The notes beneath the pieces are model-generated. The model was not told where the DNA came from, did no database searches, and worked only from the letters and a program-made list of their open reading frames with translations. From Streptomyces sp. NBC_01465 (GTDB lineage: Bacteria > Actinomycetota > Actinomycetes > Streptomycetales > Streptomycetaceae), in NCBI RefSeq assembly GCF_036227325.1, contig NZ_CP109467.1:8680001-8744000 (forward strand): DNA of 64,000 bases, read 5' to 3'. The stretch's first letter is position 1. Each line of letters opens with the position of its first letter. Shown one piece after another: positions 49,790 through 58,831 of this stretch. The translations under genes were made by a program, and so were the position numbers.

Positions 49790-50791
49790 TCAGGACAGCT
49801 TCAGCTCGGTGCCGAGTCCCTTGCTCCGGGCGATGTCGACCACCAGGCGGGCGGTGGCGATGTCCTGGATGCCGACGCCGACCGAGTTGTAGAGGGTGAT
49901 GTCGTCCGCCCGTTGTCGGCCGGCCGCGGCGCCGGTGATCACGTCACCCAGCTCGGTGCGGAAGTGCTCGGCGGTGATGGCCCCTTCGGCCACCGGGATC
50001 AGTACGTCGCCGGACTCCGCGAGCGCCGTGCCGTAGCTGTCGACCACGACCTTGCTGCGGACGATCCCCTCGGTGTCGATCTCGCGGTACTCGGGGCGCG
50101 GCGGTGCCCCGACGGCGTTGATGTGCTGACCCGGCCGGAACCACGCCCCCTTCACCAGCGGCGTGTGCGACGGGGTGAGCGTGCACACGATGTCCGCGCT
50201 GCGCACCACCTCCTCCGGAGAAGCACCGATGACGATCTCGACACCTGGCGCGTGCTCCTGGGCGTGCTCACGGAATGCCGCGACCGTCTGCGGGCTGCGG
50301 CTCCACACCACGACACGTTCGATGTCGCATACGCAGCGGATGGCCGCCAGATGCGTACGCGCCTGGTTGCCGGCCCCCACCAGGCCGAGGGTACGAGCCG
50401 GTGCGGACGGGTCGGCCAGGTGGCGGGTCGCAACCGCCGAGGCGGCAGCGGTGCGGAACTGGGTGATGGCCGCGCCGTGCAGCAGCGCCTCGGCGGACCC
50501 GGTGACCGGGTCGACAAGGAGGATCAGCGACTGCTGGGTGGGCAGCGAACGCGCCCTGTTGTCCGGGGTGTCGGCGAGCAGCTTGACGCCGGCGGCGGAC
50601 TGCGGGCCGATCGCCGCGAGCATCGGCACCAGCAGCGTCGAGGTGCCCGGCACCTCGGCGACGGAGCGCTCGGGCTGCACCGCGGTGCCCGATGACAAGG
50701 CTGCGTGTGCCTGTTCCACGGCGGTGACCACCTGCGCCATGTCGAGGGTGTCGCGGATCTCGGCCGTGTTCAGCGCCAACAGCGTGGTCAT
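49790..50791 (-). CDS. Ornithine cyclodeaminase/mu-crystallin-family protein
   Basis: A 333-residue protein whose ATG overlaps the upstream stop (ATGA). Family marks: VTAVEQAHAALSSG near the start, GVKLLADTPDNRARSLPTQQ, the catalytic-region Lys replaced in style by TQFRTAAASAVATRHL, and the NAD(P) motif LGLVGAGNQARTHL. Members include ornithine cyclodeaminase, alanine dehydrogenase-like AlaDH, ketimine reductases and SbnB. It may reduce or release ammonia from an amino acid derivative. It is coupled to the NMT1-like binding protein upstream, with the racemase-like gene downstream. Confidence 0.87.
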   Translation of the reverse strand: MTTLLALNTAEIRDTLDMAQVVTAVEQAHAALSSGTAVQPERSVAEVPGTSTLLVPMLAAIGPQSAAGVKLLADTPDNRARSLPTQQSLILLVDPVTGSAEALLHGAAITQFRTAAASAVATRHLADPSAPARTLGLVGAGNQARTHLAAIRCVCDIERVVVWSRSPQTVAAFREHAQEHAPGVEIVIGASPEEVVRSADIVCTLTPSHTPLVKGAWFRPGQHINAVGAPPRPEYREIDTEGIVRSKVVVDSYGTALAESGDVLIPVAEGAITAEHFRTELGDVITGAAAGRQRADDITLYNSVGVGIQDIATARLVVDIARSKGLGTELKLS

Positions 50792-51699
50792 GAGCGCGCC
50801 ACCGCGGCTTCCGCGGCCGGCCGCGGGTCGACCAGGTCGGCGTACGGGATGGGCTCGTCGATCAGCCCGTCCTCTGCCAGGATCTGCATCCACTCGGCGT
50901 AGCCCTGCTCGTCGATTTGGATGTCGTCCCAGATGCCGCCGGCCCGCAGCTCGTCGATGACCGTGGCGAGGAACGGGGTGTCCAGTTGCGGCCATTCGCG
51001 CCTCAGCAGGTCCGAGAGTTCGGCGGCCTCGTGCTCCTTGAGCCAGTCGTATGCGCGCTGCAGCGCCCGGCAGAACCGCCACACGATCTTGTCGTCGCGC
51101 TCCAGTACCTGCCGGGTCGTGTAGTAGACGCTGTTGGGCATCGCGCCGCCCACCTCGTGGTGGCGGACGGCGATGTGCGCCTTGCCCGTCCGCTCCAGGA
51201 ATGCACCGTTGATGGCATCAGTGACCAGGGCATCGCCCATCCCGCCCAGGAACAGCTCGGTGAGCATGGAGCCGGACAGATCCCGCACCCAGCGCATCAT
51301 GGAGACGTCGGCGCCGGCGCGGCGCATCAGGCCCGCGGTGTGGACATAGGGCGCGGTGCCGCCGGCGCCGGGGGCGATCACGGTCTTGCCCTCAAGGTCC
51401 TTGAAATCGAAGTCCGTTACTGGTTCGCGGACTACGAGCACTTTGGGGTTACGGCCGTTGAGCTGGGCGAACGGGACGTACTCGCGCCCGCGCCCGTGGT
51501 ACATCGCCGGCACCCACAGCCCGCCGAGCACCACGTCGGCGCTCCCGTCCGCGAGGTCGGTCAGGACCTGGGTCCAGTCGTCCGGGGCCGAGCGCGAGAA
51601 GTCGAGTCCTTCGTCCTCGTAGTAGCCGAACTCGCGGGCGATGTACTCGGGCAGGTAGTTGGCCCAGTGCGAGGTGGCGGAGACATGGAAGCGTTCCAT
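50788..51699 (-). CDS. NMT1/SsuA-type substrate-binding protein without a signal peptide
   Basis: A 303-residue periplasmic-binding fold starting MERFHVSATSHWANYLPEYI. It continues with FGYYEDEGLDFSR, DLADGSADVVLGGLWVPAMY and a C-terminal hinge region. It has the THI5/NMT1 layout used by taurine or riboflavin-precursor transporters but lacks any signal peptide or lipobox, and no ABC permease or ATPase is nearby. A cytosolic role as an enzyme or sensor, as in NMT1/4,5-dihydroxyphthalate decarboxylase-type proteins, is therefore more likely. It is coupled to the cyclodeaminase-like gene. Confidence 0.75.
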   Translation of the reverse strand: MERFHVSATSHWANYLPEYIAREFGYYEDEGLDFSRSAPDDWTQVLTDLADGSADVVLGGLWVPAMYHGRGREYVPFAQLNGRNPKVLVVREPVTDFDFKDLEGKTVIAPGAGGTAPYVHTAGLMRRAGADVSMMRWVRDLSGSMLTELFLGGMGDALVTDAINGAFLERTGKAHIAVRHHEVGGAMPNSVYYTTRQVLERDDKIVWRFCRALQRAYDWLKEHEAAELSDLLRREWPQLDTPFLATVIDELRAGGIWDDIQIDEQGYAEWMQILAEDGLIDEPIPYADLVDPRPAAEAAVARS

Positions 51700-51770
51700 C
51701 GGTGTTCCTTTTCGGTGTGCGGGTTGGTGTGGAGTGGTCGTCAGGCCGGCACGCGGGACTGTTGGGACTG

Positions 51771-53246
51771 TCATGTCGCGCGTACGGCGTCGGAGTTGAT
51801 GTCTTCGAGGGGCCTGCCATGGGTCTCAGGAGCGAACCGGGTCGCGACGGCCATCACCGCGTACATCACGCCGATGACCATGAAGACCGCGACGACGCCG
51901 GAGCTGTCCAGGAGCAGACCCGCCCCGAGTGGGACCAGGGCGCCGGCGATGTTGCCCTGCACGGCGACCATGGAGGTCCCGAAGGCGCGCACCCGGGTCG
52001 GGTACAGCTCAGGTGCCCAGGCGAAGATCGTGCTGTTCAGCATCAGGACGAAGAACTGGAACAGCCCGCCGAGCAGCAGGATCAAGGCCGTGCCATGTGC
52101 CAGGAAGCCGAAGGCGAGCGCGGTCAGGCAGGCCGCGACCGCTCCGCTCGTCGTCACAAGGCGGCGCGGCCAGTGCGCGGCGGCGTAGGTGGCGGCGGCG
52201 GCACCGAGGAGGCTGCCGACATTCATGACCATCGTGAAGGTGAGGCTCTTGGTGATCGAGTAGCCCTGGTCGACCAGGATGGTGGGCATCAGGACGAGTA
52301 CGGTGATCTGCGCGCCGAAGCTCATCCAGGACGCCACCCCGAGCGCCGCGGTACGGCGTAGCAAGCGTCCCTGGAAGACCTCCGCGAGCCGCACCTTCTC
52401 CGGCTTCGCGGACCCGACGGCGGATTGCGGCACATACTCGATGACCTTGGCACCGGTGTCCTTCAGGCGTCCGGAGGCCAGCCGTGTCAGTACCTGGTTC
52501 GCCTCGTCGATGCGGCCGCGCGAGGCCAGGTAGCGGGGGGTCTCCGGAAGGTAGCGGCGGTAGAAGACCACCAGGACCGCGGGCAGCACGAGGAGGCCGA
52601 ACATCCACCGCCAGCTGTTGTCCGGGCCGCCGAAGAAGGTGCCGAGCGGGCCGAGCACGAGGGCGGCGAAGCCGAAGGAGAGCATGTTGCCCAGGCCTCC
52701 GGCGCCGACGTTGAGGGAGGCCACCACCGCGCCGCGGAAGCGGGTCGGCACCAGCTCGCTCAGCAGTGTCATGCCGGCGGCGATCTCCCCGCCGAGGCCG
52801 ACGCCCACCACGAACCGGCCGACGGCGAGCACCGCGTAGTTCGGGGCGAGAGCGCAGAGCAGGGCGCCCAGACAGTAGAGGAAGAGGTTGAATGCCAGGG
52901 CGAAGCGCCTGCCCTTGTAGTCCCCGATGACGCCGGTGGCCACCTTTCCGACGATCATGGCTGTGATCGTGACCGTCTGCAGGAAGGCGAGCTCGGTGGT
53001 GGAGATGTGCCAGACGTCCTTGAGCGCCGGGCCGACCGCGCCGAGGGAGTTCTCCTCCATGACATCGAAGAAGGCGCCGAGCAGCACCATCACGAGGATG
53101 AGCTTGTGGGCCCGGTTCAGACCGATCGTGTCAAGGGCCCGGCCGACGGACGAGAGTGCGTCCGCTGTGACCGGGGCGGGGCGGGTGTCCACGGCTGTGG
53201 CGTGGTCCGCCGGGCTGTGCGTTGCAGGTTCCGAGGCATCATGCAT
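51771..53246 (-). CDS. MFS transporter (sugar-porter/AAHS-like)
   Basis: A 491-residue membrane protein from ATG 53246 (MHDASEPATH), with 12 predicted helices. The loop between helices 2 and 3 has GVIGDYKGRRFALAF, and the cytosolic loop after helix 6 reads RRYLPETPRYLASRGRIDE, both MFS signatures; the closing PETHGRPLEDI is common in the sugar-porter/AAHS branches. It probably imports the substrate (aromatic or organic acid) degraded by the racemase/cyclodeaminase group downstream. It is divergent from a FadR-type regulator. Confidence 0.88.
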   Translation of the reverse strand: MHDASEPATHSPADHATAVDTRPAPVTADALSSVGRALDTIGLNRAHKLILVMVLLGAFFDVMEENSLGAVGPALKDVWHISTTELAFLQTVTITAMIVGKVATGVIGDYKGRRFALAFNLFLYCLGALLCALAPNYAVLAVGRFVVGVGLGGEIAAGMTLLSELVPTRFRGAVVASLNVGAGGLGNMLSFGFAALVLGPLGTFFGGPDNSWRWMFGLLVLPAVLVVFYRRYLPETPRYLASRGRIDEANQVLTRLASGRLKDTGAKVIEYVPQSAVGSAKPEKVRLAEVFQGRLLRRTAALGVASWMSFGAQITVLVLMPTILVDQGYSITKSLTFTMVMNVGSLLGAAAATYAAAHWPRRLVTTSGAVAACLTALAFGFLAHGTALILLLGGLFQFFVLMLNSTIFAWAPELYPTRVRAFGTSMVAVQGNIAGALVPLGAGLLLDSSGVVAVFMVIGVMYAVMAVATRFAPETHGRPLEDINSDAVRAT

Positions 53247-53366
53247 CGGACCGACCCCCTTCGAGAGGATGCGCAGACATGACAGCCGAGCCGGGATCTC
53301 GGTCCTCACCACCCGTAGTTCGCGGGGCGGTGCGCGGCCTCAATTCGGCCGCCTGGAGGTATGATT

Positions 53367-53380
53367 ATCAGTCGTCTGAT
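53367..53380. promoter_or_regulatory. Candidate FadR/GntR operator
   Basis: ATCAG-TCGT-CTGAT, a perfect palindrome with a 4-nt centre, lies 20 bp before the GntR-family start and about 120 bp from the divergent MFS gene. FCD-type GntR regulators bind similar short palindromes. Confidence 0.55.
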
Positions 53381-53400
53381 GTTTCCGGGAGGGGTCGGGG

Positions 53401-54117
53401 ATGAAAAAAGTGGAGCGCGTCTCGCTGGTCGAGACAGTCACCCAGGAACTGCGCGAGGAGATCTCCAGCGGAAACTGGGCTCTCGGCCATCGCATCCCGA
53501 CCGAGGCGGAGTTGGTCACACGGCTGGGCGTCAGCAGGGCGTCGGTCCGTGAAGCCGTGCGCGGCCTCGTCCACGCGGGCCTGCTCGCCACCCGCCAGGG
53601 AGACGGCACCTTCGTCGTGGCTACGGACCCCGCGGACGTCGCCCTCCGCCGCCGGCTGACCGACGCGAGCGAACGCGACGTGCTGGAGGTCCGCCGTGGC
53701 CTCGACGTCATCGCGGCCAACCTGGCGGCGGAACGCCGCACTTCAGGGGATATCGCCGAGCTGCGGCGCGCGCTCACCGAGCGCTCCGAGGCGAGTGCGG
53801 TCCGGGATCAGGCCGCGTTCGTCGCGGCGGACGTCGACTTCCACCTGGGCGTCGCCCGTGCCTCCCACAACGACCTGCTGATCGACATGTACGCGAGCTT
53901 CAGCCGCGCACTCGCCGAGAGCGTCCGCGACGACCGCCGCCTGCACAACTTCGCGTCCGACGGCGCCTCGGAACACGACGCGCTCGCCAGTGCGATCGAG
54001 ACGGGCGACGCAACGGCCGCCGTCTCCGCGGCACTCGGCCTGCTGGACAGCACTGCTCAGCAGGTGCCAGGTGTGTCGTCTTCCGACGTCGCGGCGATGC
54101 AGCAGTCCGGGAGGTAG
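53401..54117 (+). CDS. GntR-family regulator with FCD domain
   Basis: A 238-residue FadR-subfamily regulator. The winged HTH (about 8-75) has LREEISSGNWALGHRIPTEA and RLGVSRASVREAVRGL. The FCD domain (about 90-225) has metal-ligand-type residues in DVDFHLGVARASHNDLL and SEHDALASAI. FCD regulators bind organic acids or their metal complexes and usually repress neighbouring catabolic operons. It is divergent from the MFS transporter and downstream catabolic genes, and is probably their regulator. Confidence 0.9.
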   Translation: MKKVERVSLVETVTQELREEISSGNWALGHRIPTEAELVTRLGVSRASVREAVRGLVHAGLLATRQGDGTFVVATDPADVALRRRLTDASERDVLEVRRGLDVIAANLAAERRTSGDIAELRRALTERSEASAVRDQAAFVAADVDFHLGVARASHNDLLIDMYASFSRALAESVRDDRRLHNFASDGASEHDALASAIETGDATAAVSAALGLLDSTAQQVPGVSSSDVAAMQQSGR

Positions 54118-54272
54118 GCGCCGCCCGCGTCCGAAAACGGTGCGTCGCCCCTCGTGCGTAGGTTCTGCGGCTACAGAGGGCACGGCAGACAATTGGCGGA
54201 GGTTCGACTCGGACCCAGTTCGGGAGGGGGGCGATTCCTGTCATCGCGAACCTGAACACATCCTGAGCGTCT

Positions 54273-55127
54273 TCAGACGTCGCGGTGCCGCACGACGACC
54301 ACAGCGAGTACGACCGCGATGAGCGGCCAGAGCGCGTACACGGCCCACGAACCGGGGACGGAAGCGCTGTGGGCGAGCGAATGGGGATCCGGCGGCCAGT
54401 TCTGAACCAAGCGCTTCCAGGCTGTGGCCGGCATCGCGTGACGCATCGCGGCGGACCAGCGTGTGCGCTCCGAGAAGATCGTCGGCAGCATCACCAGGAT
54501 GAAGGCGCTGGTGACCATGGTGGTGGCGCTGTGTCTGATCAGAGCTCCGAAGCCCAGGCCGATCAGTGCGCAGACCGGGGCCAGCAGGGCGGACGCCACC
54601 AGCGCTCGGAGCACTCCGGGATGAGTGAGGGCAACCCCCGCCTGCTGCCTGTTGAGGATGGCTTGGGAGATCAGGAAGCAACCGGTGGAGACGAGAGTGC
54701 CGACTGCGGTCCAGAGTGCGGCGGTGACGACTGCCTTGGCCAGTACGACCGCGCCACGGGCGGGGACGGCCACGGTGGTGGTGCGCATCAGGCCGCTGCT
54801 GTACTCGCTCACGATACTGAGGGCGCCGACGCTGCCGGCAACCAGCATCAGAGTCATGTAGCCGGGGGCCGGGAAAGCATCGAACACCTGGAATCCCTGA
54901 TCGGCCCTCGCGGCCGGGCTCAGCGACCGTAGGTTGTCGGCTTCCGCCAGCGCCGCTACAGCGGCGGATCCGATGACGAACAGGGTGGTCAGTACGAGGG
55001 TCCACGGGGTGGAACGCAGGGACCGTACCTTGATCCATTCGGAGACGAGCAGGTGGCGGAACCGGACGGCCGGCTCGGCGGCAGCCATGGCCGAGATGTG
55101 CGGGGCGGCCGAGGATGGTGTGGTCAT
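54273..55127 (-). CDS. ABC-2-type exporter permease
   Basis: A 284-residue protein from ATG 55127, overlapping the ATPase stop (ATGA). Six or so membrane helices follow a cytosolic start RHLLVSEWIKVRSLRSTPW, with the ABC-2 signature SEYSSGLMRTTTVAVPARG between helices 2 and 3. It forms the channel of a drug/lipid-type exporter with the ATPase upstream. Substrate unknown. No dedicated regulator adjoins it except the FadR-type gene at 53401, which is on the other strand. Confidence 0.87.
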   Translation of the reverse strand: MTTPSSAAPHISAMAAAEPAVRFRHLLVSEWIKVRSLRSTPWTLVLTTLFVIGSAAVAALAEADNLRSLSPAARADQGFQVFDAFPAPGYMTLMLVAGSVGALSIVSEYSSGLMRTTTVAVPARGAVVLAKAVVTAALWTAVGTLVSTGCFLISQAILNRQQAGVALTHPGVLRALVASALLAPVCALIGLGFGALIRHSATTMVTSAFILVMLPTIFSERTRWSAAMRHAMPATAWKRLVQNWPPDPHSLAHSASVPGSWAVYALWPLIAVVLAVVVVRHRDV

Positions 55128-56044
55128 CGGGGCTGTCCTGCCTGGTATTCGACGCTGTTGGTGGTGAGTTCCATGAAGGCCGCCTCCAGGGAGGCGGTCC
55201 GTGTGGTCAGCTCGCTGAGCTGGATCCGGTTCTCGAAGGCGAGTGCCCCGATCCGGTCCGCCAACAGACCGGTCACGGTGAGCTTCTCCGCGTCCGCCGG
55301 CCCCTCCGGCTTGACCTCTGCTCCTGCGGCGGTCAGCACTTCCGTCAGCACGGCGGTCTGCCGCGTGCCTACCACGACGCTGAGGCGGGTGCTGCGCGCG
55401 GCGAAGTCCCGTACCGACTCGGCGGCGATGAGCCGGCCCCGACCGATGACGACGAGCTGGTCGGCAGTGTGTTCCATCTCCGACATCAGGTGGCTGGAGA
55501 GGAAGACCGTACGGCCCTCGGCTGCCAGGCGCCGGAAGAGGCGGCGCATCCACAGGACGCCTTCTGGGTCCATGCCGTTGACCGGCTCGTCGAACATCAG
55601 CACCGGCGGGTCGCCGAGCAGCGCGGTGGCAATGCCGAGCCGCTGCTTCATGCCGAGCGAGAATCCGCTGATGCGGCGGGGTGCGGCTTCGGCCAGGCCC
55701 ACCTCGTGCAGAACTTCGTCCACCCGGCGTCGTGGAATCCCGTTGCTGTGAGCCAGTGCGGACAGGTGGGCCGTGGCGGTGCGTCCGCCGTGTACCTGGC
55801 CGGCGTCGAGGAGGGCGCCGACGTGCCGCAGCCCGCGCGGGTGGCTGCGAAAGGGAACGCCGCTGACGCTGGTGTGTCCGCCGGTGGGCGCGTCGAGGCC
55901 GAGGATCATCCGCAGGGTGGTGGTCTTTCCGGCTCCGTTGGGGCCGAGAAATCCGGTGACCTGGCCCGGTCGCACGGCGAAGGAGAGTTGGTCGACGGCG
56001 GTTTTGCCGCCGTAGCGCTTGGTGAGTTCGTTGACTTCGATCAC
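55124..56044 (-). CDS. ABC transporter ATP-binding protein (DrrA-like)
   Basis: A 306-residue ATPase from GTG 56044 (IEVNELTKRYGG); an ATG at 56080 is possible but lacks a leader. Walker A GPNGAGKTTTLRMI, signature SGFSLGMKQRLGIA, Walker B LMFDEPVNGMDPEG and switch His in FLSSHLMSEM are all present. The C-terminal 80 residues are the DrrA-type extension. It energises the adjoining ABC-2 permease. Confidence 0.9.
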   Translation of the reverse strand: MIEVNELTKRYGGKTAVDQLSFAVRPGQVTGFLGPNGAGKTTTLRMILGLDAPTGGHTSVSGVPFRSHPRGLRHVGALLDAGQVHGGRTATAHLSALAHSNGIPRRRVDEVLHEVGLAEAAPRRISGFSLGMKQRLGIATALLGDPPVLMFDEPVNGMDPEGVLWMRRLFRRLAAEGRTVFLSSHLMSEMEHTADQLVVIGRGRLIAAESVRDFAARSTRLSVVVGTRQTAVLTEVLTAAGAEVKPEGPADAEKLTVTGLLADRIGALAFENRIQLSELTTRTASLEAAFMELTTNSVEYQAGQPR

Positions 56045-56215
56045 AGGGACAACCCTGCCGGGAGGGCCCCGTCCGGTCATGGGGCTGTGGGCGGCAATCG
56101 CGCGGCAGCCTTCGCCCGTAGGCGTACGTCCACAGGCTGATCGCGGCGGAGCCGAAGTGCTTCTGCGTCGTCCCAGGTCTGGCGATGCGTCAGGGGGGTG
56201 CGTATTCCATTAGCT

Positions 56216-56228
56216 CTACAACGTGTAG
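56216..56228. promoter_or_regulatory. BlaI-type operator before the glycosyltransferase
   Basis: CTACA-ACG-TGTAG is a perfect palindrome of the TACA-n-TGTA kind bound by BlaI/MecI repressors. It lies about 77 bp before the glycosyltransferase start, and the local sequence continues CTACAACGTGTAGTAG, similar to the site before the BlaI gene. Confidence 0.6.
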
Positions 56229-56304
56229 TAGTTTCAGGTGGACGGCCCACGCTCCTGCCTGTTCCTTGCCTGCGAGGCCGAAAACCCCCGGAGGCTGATC
56301 CGCT

Positions 56305-57702
56305 GTGCACGGACGTATCGTCATCATCTCGGCGAGTGTGGGGGCGGGGCACGACGGTGCTGCGGCCCAACTCGCCGACAGGCTCGGGTTGTTGGGGTAC
56401 GAAGTCGACCGGCATGACTTCCTCGACCTGCTTCCCGCCCGCCTCGGTGCTCTGTTGGCCGGGAGCTACCACCACCTCCTGACCTGGGCACCCTCCGGCT
56501 ATCAGCGGATCTACGCGGCCACCGGGTCCACAGGCCGTCCCGGCCCCGCGATCCGCCCCCTGCTGCGCGCCGCCGAGCGCCGCACACTGCGTGCCATCAC
56601 CTCCGACACGGTCGCGGTGATCTCCACGTACCCCGGCGCCAGCCAGGTCCTCGGTGCCCTGCGGCGGCGCGGTCTGCTCGACGTACCCGCGCTCACGTAC
56701 CTCACCGACTTCTCCGTGCACGGCCTCTGGGTCGCCCCCGGCATCGACGCCCACCTGGCCGCTCACCCGATCCCCGCAGCACAGGCGCACGCCCTCGGTG
56801 CGGCGGGCGTGCGGGTGTCCGGCCCGGTGGTCGACCCGCGGTTCGTTCCCGGCGATGCGGAGACCCGGCGCCTGGCCCGCCTTCGTTTCGGCCTGCCCGC
56901 GCACACTTCGCTTGCCCTGCTGGTGGCGGGTTCCTGGGGTGTCGGCGCGATTCGGCAGGCGGCCGCGGAGATACGCGAGAGCGGTGTCGCCGTGCCCGTC
57001 GTGGTCTGCGGCCGCAACGAGGCCCTGGCCGAGCGGCTGCGCTCCGACGGCATCGACCACGCCTTCGGCTGGATCCGGGACATGCCCGAACTGATGCATG
57101 CCTGCGACGTCCTGGTTCAGAACGCAGGCGGCCTCACCTCGCTCGAAGCCTTCGCCGCCGGCCTCCCCACCGCGAGTTACCGCTGCATACCGGGCCACGG
57201 CCGGACCAACGCGGCAGCCTTGCAGGAAGCGGGACTTGCGGCCTGGATACGAGACCCGGCCGACCTCAAGTCCGTACTCCTCGACCTCCACGAAGGCGAG
57301 GCGGGACAACGCCAACGGGCCCAGGGGCTGGCCCTGTTCACCGGAATGCGCGGCCCCGCCGAGACCATAGCCAGGCACTGCCTCCGCCCCGCCGCGACCG
57401 TCGCATCCCCGATCCCCGCAACAAGCCCGGAGAGGGCAACGGTGTTCGCGGCCGAGTACATGAATCGGCTGCGCACCAGAAGGACGCGCCCCGCCACAGC
57501 TACCGCACCGGTGCCTGTTCCGTCGCGCCGCACCTTCCGACGCCCCGCCCTCGTGGTTGCCGCACTCGCCTTCACCGCGCTCCTCGGGATCGGCGCTCCA
57601 CTGGCCGAGGCCTACGCCGACGCACCCTCCCACTTCGCCGCGGTGACGCGCTTCCTGGAAGATCACGACGATCACGAAGGACCTCAAGGACACGTACGAT
57701 GA
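56305..57702 (+). CDS. MGDG-synthase-like glycosyltransferase with a C-terminal TM segment
   Basis: A 465-residue GT28/MurG-superfamily protein from GTG 56305, with GGAGG 10 nt upstream. The N-terminal MGDG_synth domain begins VIISASVGAGHDGAAAQLAD. The C-terminal nucleotide-sugar domain has the MurG-like VLVQNAGGLTSLEAFAAGLP. An unusual tail adds a basic linker and one membrane segment (about 413-435). The family glycosylates diacylglycerol or lipid carriers. It overlaps the polysaccharide deacetylase start (ATGA), tying it to envelope polymer synthesis. Confidence 0.85.
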   Translation: MHGRIVIISASVGAGHDGAAAQLADRLGLLGYEVDRHDFLDLLPARLGALLAGSYHHLLTWAPSGYQRIYAATGSTGRPGPAIRPLLRAAERRTLRAITSDTVAVISTYPGASQVLGALRRRGLLDVPALTYLTDFSVHGLWVAPGIDAHLAAHPIPAAQAHALGAAGVRVSGPVVDPRFVPGDAETRRLARLRFGLPAHTSLALLVAGSWGVGAIRQAAAEIRESGVAVPVVVCGRNEALAERLRSDGIDHAFGWIRDMPELMHACDVLVQNAGGLTSLEAFAAGLPTASYRCIPGHGRTNAAALQEAGLAAWIRDPADLKSVLLDLHEGEAGQRQRAQGLALFTGMRGPAETIARHCLRPAATVASPIPATSPERATVFAAEYMNRLRTRRTRPATATAPVPVPSRRTFRRPALVVAALAFTALLGIGAPLAEAYADAPSHFAAVTRFLEDHDDHEGPQGHVR

Positions 57703-58418
57703 CCACCGCCCGCCGCCTCCTGGCCACGACGGCCCTCGCCGCCACCGCCCTGCACGCCGGTCCGCTGATCTCCACCTTCGGCCCCCTGCGCAACCGCCTC
57801 ATGCCCGGCCTCTCCGGCCGCGGGCGCCCCGGGCACGTCGCCCTCACCTTCGACGACGGACCCGACCACCTCTCCACCCCGCACTTCCTGCGCCTGCTCG
57901 CCGCCCGGGACATCCGCGCCACCTTCTTCCTGCTCGGTTCCATGGCGGTGCGCTCACCGGGCCTCGTGCAGGAGATGTCCGCGGCGGGTCACGAGATCGC
58001 CCTGCACGGCTGGGCCCACAAGCCCCTCCTGCTCCGTGGTCCCCGCGCCACGTACGAAGACCTCGCCCGCGCCGACGGCCTCATCGGTGACCTCACCGGT
58101 ACCCCGTCCCGCCTGTTCCGGCCGCCGTACGGAATCCTCACCGGCCCAGCCCATCTCGCCGTACGCCGCCTGGATCTCACCCCCGTCCTGTGGACCACCT
58201 GGGGCGAGGACTGGCGGGCCAAAGCCACCCCGCGCTCCGTCTACGACACGGTCGTCCGCGATCTGCGCGGCGGCGGCACGATCCTCCTCCACGACTCGGA
58301 CTGCACCTCGACGACAGGCTCCTGGCGCACCACCCTCGCCGCGCTGCCCCGCCTTCTCGACACCTGCGCGGAGCGCGGCTGGGAGGTCGGCCCGCTCCGA
58401 GAGCACTACACGGCGTAG
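57699..58418 (+). CDS. Exported polysaccharide deacetylase (NodB/CE4)
   Basis: A 239-residue CE4 enzyme with an N-terminal signal segment (about 1-22). Motif 1 TFDDGPD gives the catalytic and metal Asp, motif 2 HGWAHK the metal His pair, motif 3 RPPYG, and LHDSD near the end holds the second-shell residues. It deacetylates peptidoglycan, chitin-like or capsule sugars outside the membrane. ATGA overlap with the glycosyltransferase; a BlaI-type operator overlaps its 3' end, ahead of the BlaI gene. Confidence 0.88.
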   Translation: MTTARRLLATTALAATALHAGPLISTFGPLRNRLMPGLSGRGRPGHVALTFDDGPDHLSTPHFLRLLAARDIRATFFLLGSMAVRSPGLVQEMSAAGHEIALHGWAHKPLLLRGPRATYEDLARADGLIGDLTGTPSRLFRPPYGILTGPAHLAVRRLDLTPVLWTTWGEDWRAKATPRSVYDTVVRDLRGGGTILLHDSDCTSTTGSWRTTLAALPRLLDTCAERGWEVGPLREHYTA

Positions 58419-58419
58419 T
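58405..58419. promoter_or_regulatory. BlaI-type operator before the BlaI gene
   Basis: ACTAC-ACGGC-GTAGT is palindromic and resembles the operator at 56216. It lies 43 bp before the BlaI start and overlaps the deacetylase stop codon (TAG). Confidence 0.55.
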
Positions 58420-58462
58420 AGTTTTGGCGGTGACGACCGCGAGAACACAGGGGAGCGGACCC

Positions 58463-58828
58463 ATGGAGACAGGACGACGAGCGCCCGGCGAGCTGGAGAG
58501 CGAAGTCCTTGCCGCGCTGTGGGACGCGGGGGAGCCGGTCGGCGCGGGGGTCGTACGGGAGAAGGTGGCCGGCGACCCCGCGTACACCACCGTGCTCACC
58601 ATCCTTTCCAGGCTGTACGACAAGGGGCTGGTCACCCGCGAGCGCGCAGGCCGGGGCTACCTCTACACCCCCGTACGCGACGAGGCCGGACACGCCGCCG
58701 CCGGGATGCGCGACCTCCTGGAGCGCGGCGGCGACCGGGCCGCCGTACTGGCCCGCTTCGTCTCCGAACTCCCCGCCGAGGACGAGCAGTTGCTGGAGCA
58801 GTTGCTGCGCGGCCAGAGCGAGGACTGA
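58463..58828 (+). CDS. BlaI/MecI/CopY-family repressor 1
   Basis: A 121-residue winged-helix repressor: ELESEVLAALWDAGEPV, TVLTILSRLYDKGLVTRERA and GRGYLYTPVRDEAGHA. The C-terminal dimerisation helix reads LARFVSELPAEDEQLLEQLL. BlaI proteins repress beta-lactamase or envelope-stress genes until cleaved by BlaR1. It is preceded by its own operator and followed 3 bp later by a BlaR1-like M56 peptidase, a standard signalling pair; the glycosyltransferase and deacetylase upstream also carry a matching operator. Confidence 0.9.
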   Translation: METGRRAPGELESEVLAALWDAGEPVGAGVVREKVAGDPAYTTVLTILSRLYDKGLVTRERAGRGYLYTPVRDEAGHAAAGMRDLLERGGDRAAVLARFVSELPAEDEQLLEQLLRGQSED

Positions 58829-58831
58829 CCC

